This document shows positions 1 to 5,005 of a stretch of 5,005 nucleotides of DNA, piece after piece (positions within the stretch are counted from its first letter, which is position 1; every line of letters starts with the position of its first letter). Both the position numbers and the translations under genes were made by a program. The notes below the pieces were generated by a model. It saw nothing but the letters and a program-made list of their open reading frames with translations. It ran no database searches and had not been told where the DNA came from. Source of the DNA: Thermoproteota archaeon (lineage in GTDB: Archaea; Thermoproteota; Thermoprotei_A; Sulfolobales; Desulfurococcaceae); NCBI GenBank assembly GCA_013154205.1, contig JAADCY010000177.1:1-5005 (forward strand). The letters run 5' to 3'.

Positions 1-752
1 TTAACAATATTATTGATGTTTGTCATTAAGATAACTCCGGCTAACATGCTCATACTAGTGGAAAACATTATGATCGGTATATTCTGTATTAGTATGTTCC
101 ACGTCCTCTCCAGAGGATCATTCTCTCCTCGTGTTGCGATCCTGTAGAAAACATATGCTGGTATAACGAGTAGGAAGAGCGTGAAGAGGATCATCACTAT
201 ACGTGGAACACCAGTGGCGATCAGGTATGCGAAGACAATAGTTGGCACGGTGACCATATCGCCGAAGAGAGTGGCTATGGGTGCAACCACGTTATCGGGA
301 TTTATTCCTCGCTTAAAGCTTGTGAAAGCAAGCCATGTAGTTGATGGGATCATGAGTATACTGGATATGACTGCTGATAGTACCGCTACGAAAACAGTCG
401 TGTAAGGCTCTAAATGATATTTTCCGAAAATAACTGATACAACAAATGTTAGAAGACCTATCCACGTGTTTATCAAGATAAGGATCGATGATAAAGCCAT
501 TAGCTCGGCTTTGATAAGCTTTTTAGCCATACCGAGATGTAAAAGCGTTCCAAGCCTTGATCCATAGCTGGAGTACACGTCTCCGCGTGCGTCGCTTGCA
601 GCAGGGAGAAGAGCAAGGAGGATTTCAGCGTGCATAATTATGGGCTGGAAGATCTGAAGGAAGTAGCCGGAAATATAGTCGCCGAGGTTGCAGAGCATTA
701 GAGAGACGGCTCCTTCCTTCAAATCCTTCCTGAACTCCTCGTCGAACAGCAT
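1..752 (-). CDS. MgtE/SLC41-type divalent cation transporter (partial, C-terminus outside window)
   Basis: Reading the minus strand from ATG at 752 gives 250 codons with no stop before the window edge. The product is a polytopic membrane protein with hydrophobic segments near residues 34-50, 86-108, 117-142, 156-180, 184-205 and 220-245. Two stretches match the MgtE integral-membrane domain as seen in archaeal and SLC41 proteins: LPAASDARGDVYSS with SRLGTLLHLG (residues 49-74), and NPDNVVAPIATLFGDMVTVP (151-170), whose acidic residues lie where this family lines its Mg2+ path. No N-terminal or CBS regulatory domain is present before the membrane part, unlike bacterial MgtE. Archaeal members usually carry two such membrane repeats; residues 214-250 look like the start of the second. 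The start is supported by AGGTGA five bases upstream. Transport of Mg2+ or a similar cation across the cytoplasmic membrane is inferred from family; the exact ion is unknown. Confidence 0.88.
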   Translation of the reverse strand, partial: MLFDEEFRKDLKEGAVSLMLCNLGDYISGYFLQIFQPIIMHAEILLALLPAASDARGDVYSSYGSRLGTLLHLGMAKKLIKAELMALSSILILINTWIGLLTFVVSVIFGKYHLEPYTTVFVAVLSAVISSILMIPSTTWLAFTSFKRGINPDNVVAPIATLFGDMVTVPTIVFAYLIATGVPRIVMILFTLFLLVIPAYVFYRIATRGENDPLERTWNILIQNIPIIMFSTSMSMLAGVILMTNINNIV

Positions 753-757
753 ATGTT

Positions 758-763
758 TCACCT
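758..763 (-). promoter_or_regulatory. Ribosome binding site of the MgtE-like gene
   Basis: On the minus strand AGGTGA lies five bases before ATG 752, complementary to the archaeal 16S 3' end. It fixes the start of the transporter. The same motif and spacing recur before the TTG at 3379. Confidence 0.7.
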
Positions 764-858
764 AATGTAGTGTTACACCTTGGCCATCCCCTCTATCCAA
801 GACTTCTTCTCATCGCGTTTCTTATCGGGTTGTCAAACTGTGATATGAGTACTAAATC

Positions 859-870
859 TTATTTAAATAA
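859..870. promoter_or_regulatory. AT-rich palindromic promoter element, possibly a two-way TATA box
   Basis: TTATTTAAATAA is a perfect 12-bp palindrome inside an AT-rich island (about 850-907) between the divergent genes. The core TTTAAA resembles an archaeal TATA box and, being symmetric, reads the same on both strands. On the plus strand it would place a transcript start near 890-895, just ahead of AGGTG (908-912) and ATG 920. On the minus strand it would start a transcript near 835-840, leaving a leader of about 85 bases before the MgtE-like gene. This is inferred from composition and spacing only. Confidence 0.45.
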
Positions 871-907
871 ACTCTATGATCAAATAGATGAAAACAATTA
901 TTTTATC

Positions 908-912
908 AGGTG
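908..912 (+). promoter_or_regulatory. Ribosome binding site favouring the ATG 920 start
   Basis: AGGTG followed by seven bases and ATG. Neither ATG 845 nor GTG 770 has a comparable site at a normal distance, so this decides the preferred start of the hypothetical protein. Confidence 0.45.
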
Positions 913-919
913 TGATGGA

Positions 920-1393
920 ATGCCTATCAGGATAAGAGCTCCTGGCCGCGAGCCGAGAAGGATCCGTCCAGAAGACGCTGTCAAAGCCATTAATCTCGTT
1001 AAGGAAAGCCTGAAACTATTCACGGCTGGTCCTCCACTAATTCACCGCGGCCCTGCTGGCGAAGTACATGTAGATATACCATTGATCTACGATGGCTATG
1101 CTTTTGACAGAATTCATTATGACCCATACGAGAACAGCTTCTCTCCTAAGGGTAGACCAGTGCATGCCATTGGGGTCAAGGTTGACCGAGACCAGGTCTG
1201 GGAGTTAGCTAAACAATATGTTAAAGAACTCGTTGTGATCGAGGCGGTCGAGTACAGGGATCCCGAGGATGTATGGGTTGTTCCGCTGGCTTGGAGATGC
1301 TATATTGTAGCGCATGTAAAGGTCAGCTATGATGGAGAAGAACTAGTCCCGGATTATCCATTAACGGAGGAGATATCGGGGCGTCTCATGTAG
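920..1393 (+). CDS. Conserved-looking hypothetical protein, 157 residues (start uncertain)
   Basis: I do not recognise this family. The product is soluble, charged and without membrane segments. It opens with a basic strand and PEDAVKAINLVKESLKLF helix, then a mainly beta-like middle (EVHVDIPLIYDGYAFDRIHYDP, residues 48-69), and ends with a Trp/aromatic-rich stretch (VWVVPLAWRCYIVAHVKVSYDGEELVPDYPLTEE, 118-151). ATG 920 is preferred because AGGTG lies seven bases upstream, a palindromic TATA-like element sits about 50 bases upstream, and codons 845-919 are unusually AT-rich (4 of 25 third positions are G or C, against roughly 40 percent later). The frame stays open upstream, so ATG 845 (182 residues, would be leaderless) and GTG 770 (207 residues) remain possible. 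It ends 16 bases before an ion permease gene and is probably co-transcribed with it. No function can be assigned. Confidence 0.72.
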   Translation: MPIRIRAPGREPRRIRPEDAVKAINLVKESLKLFTAGPPLIHRGPAGEVHVDIPLIYDGYAFDRIHYDPYENSFSPKGRPVHAIGVKVDRDQVWELAKQYVKELVVIEAVEYRDPEDVWVVPLAWRCYIVAHVKVSYDGEELVPDYPLTEEISGRLM

Positions 1394-1409
1394 TATCTAG
1401 GCGGTTGAT

Positions 1410-2522
1410 GTGAAGATAATCAGCTATATACAAGGGTTTCTAGTCCGTGAAAAATTATTGGTCTTATTGCTGGCTATTTTCATAGCTTTCATAGTATTTG
1501 ATCATAGTCTCGTTGAGCGTATACCTAGTTACGTTAATCTTGACGCTATTATCGTGATAACTTCGCTACTAGTTATAAGTAGATGTTTACATGTATCGGG
1601 TCTTACAAACAGGATCGCGGCTAAGATCCTAGGCCGTACGGGCGGTTCTCCTAGGTCGACTCTATTCTATATATTATTGATAACCTATCTATTGGCACCA
1701 TTGATTATGAATGATGGCGCGATCTTCGTCGTTGTCCCTCTTGTAATGGTTATTGCTGAGCTCTCAGGTCATGAAGAAGCATTGCTCGTAACCCTTGTAG
1801 CTGTATCGGCTAATATGGCGTCTATCATATTGCCTATCGGTAATCCACAGGATATTGTGATCTGGACACACTACGGTATACCGTTCACAGAGTACATCTT
1901 GGCATCCCTACCACTATATCTGGTCTCATTGGGGTTGCTTGCAGTATACATTATGTTTTTATCAAAGAAGCTCATCCTAAAGGAAATACCCGTTCTCCCT
2001 AGAGTAAGGCTTGACGAGAAGCTAGCGGTTGCGTCACTAGTATCTCTCATCGCTATAATAATTACCGCTCAGCTTAAAGCTCCCTGGATAGGGCTTGTTA
2101 TAACTATTATACTCGTTCTCTTATCTAGGCCACACATACTTGTCGAAATCGATTATCCATTAATAGCTGTCTTTATATTGATGTTCATAGATTTCTCAGA
2201 GATACCGCATCTCTTGAGAATTCAGTCATTGATAAGCATGCTTAGCCCGCTGCAGATCTATGGTTTATCCCTTGTTCTAAGCCAGGGTATAAGTAATGTT
2301 CCAGCAACGATCGCTCTTATAAGGCATACGATCTACTGGAAAGCATTGTTCGCAGGTGTAAATATAGGAGGAGTGGGATTGTTGCCTGGCAGTATGGCGA
2401 ATATTATTGCTTTAAGGCTCTCTAGAACAAGTGTTAGGGATTATCATAGGTATGCGTTGCCCTTCTTTCTCGTAATGTCTATGGTTGGGTTTATACTCGT
2501 ACTTGTAGGTCTTTACAGCTAG
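1410..2522 (+). CDS. ArsB/NhaD-like ion permease (ion transporter superfamily)
   Basis: This is a 370-residue, highly hydrophobic protein with about ten membrane segments. It shows the two-fold repeat signature of the ArsB/NhaD/CitMHS/SLC13 superfamily. The first half has MNDGAIFVVVP (100-110) and ANMASIILPIGNPQDIVI (134-151), the re-entrant hairpin that binds substrate. The second half has the matching SQGISNVPATIALI (291-304) and NIGGVGLLPGSMANIIAL (318-335). Such proteins move arsenite, Na+/H+ or small anions across the cytoplasmic membrane; the motifs do not separate these options. It is somewhat shorter than the usual 400-430 residues, but both repeat halves are present. GTG 1410 is the first possible start after an in-frame TAG at 1398, and AGGCGG lies five bases before it. 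The gene follows the hypothetical protein by 16 bases, suggesting one transcript. No arsenic regulator or ATPase partner is visible. Confidence 0.85.
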   Translation: MKIISYIQGFLVREKLLVLLLAIFIAFIVFDHSLVERIPSYVNLDAIIVITSLLVISRCLHVSGLTNRIAAKILGRTGGSPRSTLFYILLITYLLAPLIMNDGAIFVVVPLVMVIAELSGHEEALLVTLVAVSANMASIILPIGNPQDIVIWTHYGIPFTEYILASLPLYLVSLGLLAVYIMFLSKKLILKEIPVLPRVRLDEKLAVASLVSLIAIIITAQLKAPWIGLVITIILVLLSRPHILVEIDYPLIAVFILMFIDFSEIPHLLRIQSLISMLSPLQIYGLSLVLSQGISNVPATIALIRHTIYWKALFAGVNIGGVGLLPGSMANIIALRLSRTSVRDYHRYALPFFLVMSMVGFILVLVGLYS

Positions 2523-2528
2523 TTCTTC

Positions 2529-3302
2529 CTAGTAGTGAGAATCGGCTATATGGACGTGCTTCATGACAGGTATCGCTGCTTCTCCGTAGATCTTCCTAGT
2601 GTTCTCAATTGTGAGTACTTCTTCGGGTGGGCCGGCAACATATATTCCTTTATTCACCATTATGATGTAGTTCGTGTATGGTAGAAGTAGCATTGGGTCA
2701 TGGCTTGTAATTATAAGTAAATGGTTCTTCCCCATTTCCCCTATGCGTCTCGCCAGCTCTGCTCTTCCGGCTGGATCGATACTTGATAATGGCTCATCCA
2801 TCACTATGATGGGTGGATCTGTTACGAGGGCTCTCGCTATAAAGCCTCTCTGCCTCTGACCACCGCTGAGCTCCCAGAAGTTTTTATGCCAGTAGGCCTC
2901 GTCAAGCCCTACGCTTTTCAGTATCTTAGCGACTAGCTCTCTATGTTTCCTTCTCGGTATCCTCGGCCATTTTTCTCTCATTAGGAGACAGCACTCCACC
3001 ATTTCCCAGACCGTTATCGGGAATCTTGATCCTGGAGCATGTGTTATCTGGGGAACGTATCCCGCGTATTTCCCTGCTCTGCTGGGGTCTCCCGTGACGT
3101 CTTCACCGTTTATTAGTATTTTGCCGTGTAGGGGGGTGAGTAATCCGAGAATTGTTCTTATCAGAGTAGTTTTTCCCGCTCCATTAGGTCCTAGTATCTG
3201 TACTACTCCGTATCCTTTGATCTGTATGTTGAGATCCCTGATCAGTGGTTCGCCGTTATAGCCTGTTGTTAGATCGATGAGCCTTATTTCTGGCTCCATC
3301 AA
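2529..3302 (-). CDS. Metal ABC transporter ATP-binding protein (ZnuC/MntB type)
   Basis: The 257-residue product carries a full set of ABC ATPase motifs: Walker A GPNGAGKT (38-45), Q-loop at YVPQ (82-85), signature LSGGQRQR (145-152), Walker B IIVMDEP (165-171), D-loop SSID (173-176) and switch His in TSHD (199-202). A single nucleotide-binding domain of this length, with a His-containing tail (KHVHIADSHY, 248-257), fits the ATPases that energise ABC-3 metal importers. The neighbouring divergent binding protein and permease support this. It would act on the cytoplasmic face of the membrane. TTG 3302 is taken as the start because GGGGTTGAT lies five bases upstream; ATG 3299, the next codon, is nearly as good. 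Its 3' end faces the permease gene with only six bases between the stop codons. Substrate (Zn, Mn or Fe) cannot be told from the ATPase. Confidence 0.93.
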   Translation of the reverse strand: MMEPEIRLIDLTTGYNGEPLIRDLNIQIKGYGVVQILGPNGAGKTTLIRTILGLLTPLHGKILINGEDVTGDPSRAGKYAGYVPQITHAPGSRFPITVWEMVECCLLMREKWPRIPRRKHRELVAKILKSVGLDEAYWHKNFWELSGGQRQRGFIARALVTDPPIIVMDEPLSSIDPAGRAELARRIGEMGKNHLLIITSHDPMLLLPYTNYIIMVNKGIYVAGPPEEVLTIENTRKIYGEAAIPVMKHVHIADSHY

Positions 3303-3307
3303 TGTTT

Positions 3308-3316
3308 ATCAACCCC
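3308..3316 (-). promoter_or_regulatory. Ribosome binding site of the ABC ATPase
   Basis: On the minus strand GGGGTTGAT precedes TTG 3302 by five bases and ATG 3299 by eight. The spacing matches the 5-base gap seen before other starts here, which tips the choice to TTG. Confidence 0.5.
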
Positions 3317-3325
3317 TAATACATT

Positions 3326-3339
3326 AACTATGCACAGTT
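3326..3339. promoter_or_regulatory. Operator-like palindrome 1 (AACTATGCACAGTT)
   Basis: This 14-base site is palindromic in six of seven base pairs and contains CTATGCACAG, matching nine of ten bases of the second site at 3360-3369. It lies between the divergent ATPase and binding-protein genes, on the ATPase side of a TATA-like TTTAAG. It is probably a binding site for a dimeric, perhaps metal-sensing, repressor. The regulator is not encoded in the window; the role is inferred. Confidence 0.5.
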
Positions 3340-3343
3340 TAAG
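3338..3343. promoter_or_regulatory. Candidate TATA element shared by divergent promoters
   Basis: TTTAAG on the plus strand (CTTAAA on the minus) sits between the two palindromes. It lies about 25 bases upstream of a plausible plus-strand start near 3364-3368 and a minus-strand start near 3313-3317. The match to the archaeal TATA consensus is moderate, and two overlapping elements are also possible. Confidence 0.35.
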
Positions 3344-3359
3344 TAGACTTTACCATTGA

Positions 3360-3369
3360 CTGTGCACAG
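3360..3369. promoter_or_regulatory. Operator-like palindrome 2 (CTGTGCACAG)
   Basis: A perfect 10-bp palindrome centred 32 bp from the first site, close to three turns of DNA, so two dimers would bind the same face. It overlaps the expected transcript start and touches the AGGTGA ribosome site (3368-3373) of the binding-protein gene. A protein bound here could block transcription start. The regulator is unknown. Confidence 0.55.
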
Positions 3370-3373
3370 GTGA
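3368..3373 (+). promoter_or_regulatory. Ribosome binding site setting the TTG 3379 start
   Basis: AGGTGA is followed by five bases and TTG 3379, the same arrangement as before the MgtE-like gene. The alternative GTG at 3370 lies inside this motif and so lacks its own site. Confidence 0.5.
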
Positions 3374-3378
3374 ATATA

Positions 3379-4383
3379 TTGAGGATAGCACCAGTATTAA
3401 TTTTGCTAATCATGATATCCCAGGCCACTATAGCGTCGAATACAATTGCTACCCAGACCAGCGGCCTGCTCATAGTAACTACTTTTGATAATCTGAAATA
3501 CGATGTACAACAACTAGTGTCGCCGGGAGACAAGGTTGTAAGCATAGTTCCGCCCGGCGTTGATCCTCACAGTTATAGTTTGAAGCCCAAGGACATAGAG
3601 TTGTTGAAGAAAGCAGACATAATAGTCTCAACAGGCCACGTATCCTTCGAGAAACAGATAGAGAAAATGGTTAAGGACGGAATGATCAGGGCTTATCTAG
3701 TCGAGATACCCAATATACCGGGGCTTAAAATACTCGACAATCCTGTGACTGGAGAGCCAAACCTACATATGCCAATATATGATCCCTATAACTACATTGC
3801 TTTCATCACTAAAATAACAAGTATTCTCATGAAGCTTAGACCGAGCATGGAGAACACCTACATAACACATATGAAGACTATCGTTGACGAGCTATTACAG
3901 TTAATGAGCAAAGCGAGAGAACTAGATGGCTACGGTGTCGGCGAATCTCCACCTGTACAGTACGCTGTGGACTGGCTCGGGCTCAAGATAAAGTACTTGG
4001 CTATGATACAGCCCGGAGTCCCAGCTCCACCGTCGATCCTGGAGAAAATACGTTACGAGGCCGAACACCATACCATAAACTATGTGATCGTTATAAAGAA
4101 CAGCACAAGTAGTGCACATAATCTACTCGTAAACATAGCCCAGAAGTATGGCTTGAAAATAATATATGTTCCAAGCCCAACTTCTCCGACAAGTATGCTG
4201 GTAAAACTAAGATATATTGTTGAAGAGACCATCAATGGGACCGGCGCTGTCATGAGTACTAATCATGCAGTACAAGGAGGATCCGCGGTGATCATGAACA
4301 ATTTATGGCTCCCCATAATAATTGGGATGATCACTGCTTTCCTCATGGCATACTTTATCTTGAGGAGGGAGAGTAGGAGATGA
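3379..4383 (+). CDS. Metal-type ABC transporter binding protein (TroA/ZnuA family), membrane-anchored
   Basis: A 334-residue extracellular solute-binding protein of the cluster A-I (TroA/ZnuA) type; residue numbers here count from TTG 3379. It begins with a signal peptide (RIAPVLILLIMISQATIA). Family marks are PPGVDPHSYSLKPKDIELLKKADIIVSTG (58-86), with metal-ligand His 64, and NLHMPIYDPYNY (128-139), with His 130. The third and fourth canonical ligands are not evident: ESPPVQYAVDWLGL (189-202) lacks the usual His/Glu, and YVPSPTSPTSML (263-274) lacks the usual Asp. The C-terminus has a membrane segment, LWLPIIIGMITAFLMAYFIL, then basic RRESRR, so it is probably tethered to the cell surface. 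Sequons NST (241) and NGT (287) allow N-glycosylation. TTG 3379 is chosen for its ribosome site; GTG 3370 (337 residues) is the alternative. The stop overlaps the permease start, indicating translational coupling. Confidence 0.88.
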   Translation: MRIAPVLILLIMISQATIASNTIATQTSGLLIVTTFDNLKYDVQQLVSPGDKVVSIVPPGVDPHSYSLKPKDIELLKKADIIVSTGHVSFEKQIEKMVKDGMIRAYLVEIPNIPGLKILDNPVTGEPNLHMPIYDPYNYIAFITKITSILMKLRPSMENTYITHMKTIVDELLQLMSKARELDGYGVGESPPVQYAVDWLGLKIKYLAMIQPGVPAPPSILEKIRYEAEHHTINYVIVIKNSTSSAHNLLVNIAQKYGLKIIYVPSPTSPTSMLVKLRYIVEETINGTGAVMSTNHAVQGGSAVIMNNLWLPIIIGMITAFLMAYFILRRESRR

Positions 4384-5005
4384 AGCTGGAGATAATTCTA
4401 GCTGTAATTCTCACGGTTTATGCGATCACGCTCTCTCTGGTTTCTAACTGGGTATGGGTAGCCGTAATGGTTTCGGCAGCGCTAACACTTGGTGCAATAA
4501 GCGCTTTAGTTGGTGCGAGGAAGTTGTTCTTCTTGGCAGGTGCGGCTCCGCATAGTGGTTTACTAGCAGCTCTAGCAGCGATACCATTATCCTTTGTAAC
4601 AGGCTACGACCCAGTATTGATTGCTTCGCTCATAGGCGTATTATTGGTCTACATGGTTGGTTACGCAATACATCGTGGGCACGACCCTGATGTTTCGACA
4701 TCTGTATTCATAGCTTTCTCGGCATCTCTAAGCGTTATCCTGGCGTATTATGTATTGACGAGTTATCCTGTACAGACAGATATATCCGCTATTATACTGG
4801 GCGATCCATTGCTTGCTACCCCGAGAGAAGCGTTATTCATGATAGGATTATCGATAGTAGCATTCGTCATCGTGTGGACGACTTATAGGGAGCAGGTCAG
4901 TATCGGTATTGACCGCGACTCAGCACGACTAGCAGGGATCAGGGTATGGGTATATGATCTAGTGGTATTCACGCTCCTCGGCTTGGCCGCGGCGGCTCTT
5001 CTAAG
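4380..5005 (+). CDS. ABC-3 family metal transporter permease (ZnuB type, partial, 3' end outside window)
   Basis: ATG 4380 overlaps the binding-protein stop (ATGA), and the frame stays open for 208 codons to the window edge. The product is a polytopic membrane protein. Hydrophobic helices lie near residues 4-21, 25-44, 60-74, 78-97, 107-126 and 152-167, and another starts at 191. Family marks are VGARKLFFLAGAAPHSGLLAAL (44-65), equivalent to the ZnuB region with a conserved His in a membrane turn; LGDPLLATPREAL (140-152); and IDRDSARLAGIRV (177-189), the cytoplasmic stretch that contacts the ATPase in this family. ABC-3 permeases are normally 260-290 residues, so roughly 50-80 residues are missing. 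A purine-rich GAGGAGGG about ten bases upstream may serve translation, helped by coupling. With the neighbouring binding protein and the divergent ATPase it completes a metal importer. Confidence 0.9.
   Translation, partial: MKLEIILAVILTVYAITLSLVSNWVWVAVMVSAALTLGAISALVGARKLFFLAGAAPHSGLLAALAAIPLSFVTGYDPVLIASLIGVLLVYMVGYAIHRGHDPDVSTSVFIAFSASLSVILAYYVLTSYPVQTDISAIILGDPLLATPREALFMIGLSIVAFVIVWTTYREQVSIGIDRDSARLAGIRVWVYDLVVFTLLGLAAAALL

Noticed and set aside
181..405. 74-residue plus-strand open frame
   Set aside because: It lies antisense within the MgtE-like gene, whose family motifs are clear on the minus strand; the product looks like no protein family and has no ribosome site.
770..844. Lipoprotein-like signal LLLIAFLIGLSNC
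   Set aside because: It comes only from the longest possible start, upstream of the likely promoter and ribosome site; the rest of the protein looks cytoplasmic.
1628..1655. Two CCTAGG palindromes 22 bases apart
   Set aside because: Short six-base sites inside the permease coding region, expected by chance and not extended by any flanking match.
2674..2859. 61-residue plus-strand open frame
   Set aside because: Antisense to the Walker B and signature region of the ABC ATPase; a shadow of conserved coding sequence.
3331..3366. Inverted repeat TGCACAGT / ACTGTGCA as a hairpin terminator or RNA element
   Set aside because: The arms are 8 bases with a 20-base loop, lie between divergent starts and have no T-run; each arm is itself palindromic, so two protein-binding sites explain it better.
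3339..3545. 68-residue minus-strand open frame
   Set aside because: Antisense to the binding-protein start and overlapping the control region; no support beyond being open.
3922..4119. 65-residue minus-strand open frame
   Set aside because: Antisense to the middle of the binding protein; no sensible features.
4272..4292. Strong internal ribosome-site-like AAGGAGGATC in the binding protein
   Set aside because: It encodes Gln-Gly-Gly-Ser in frame, and any product started after it would be only the C-terminal anchor.

Overview
The window most likely comes from a hyperthermophilic archaeon, probably a crenarchaeon of the Desulfurococcales type. Signs are frequent ATA (Ile) and AGG/AGA (Arg) codons, GTG and TTG starts, ribosome sites of the GGTGA type, short AT-rich promoter islands, very tight gene packing, and protein types common in that group. 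The taxonomic call is an inference; no rRNA is present.

Layout. (1) 1-752, minus strand: the N-terminal 250 residues of an MgtE/SLC41-type divalent cation transporter that runs off the left edge. (2) 753-919: a divergent intergenic region with an AT-rich promoter island around a perfect 12-bp palindrome. (3) 920-1393 and 1410-2522, plus strand: an uncharacterised soluble protein followed 16 bases later by a compact ArsB/NhaD (ion transporter superfamily) permease. (4) 2529-3302, minus strand: a metal-type ABC ATPase, tail to tail with the permease gene (6-base gap). (5) 3303-3378: a short divergent control region with two near-identical palindromic motifs (CTRTGCACAG) 32 bp apart. (6) 3379-4383 and 4380-5005, plus strand: a TroA/ZnuA-type binding protein with a signal peptide and a C-terminal membrane anchor, overlapping by 4 bases an ABC-3 (ZnuB-type) permease that runs off the right edge.

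Function. The ATPase, binding protein and permease together make one complete ABC importer of the zinc/manganese/iron class. It is organised as divergent transcription units that could be controlled together from the palindromes between them. With the MgtE-like transporter and the ArsB/NhaD-like permease, the window is an inorganic-ion transport neighbourhood. The main points of interest are the paired operator-like palindromes, the missing canonical metal ligands in the binding protein, and the uncharacterised partner gene of the permease. I see no mobile element, CRISPR array, tRNA or rRNA.
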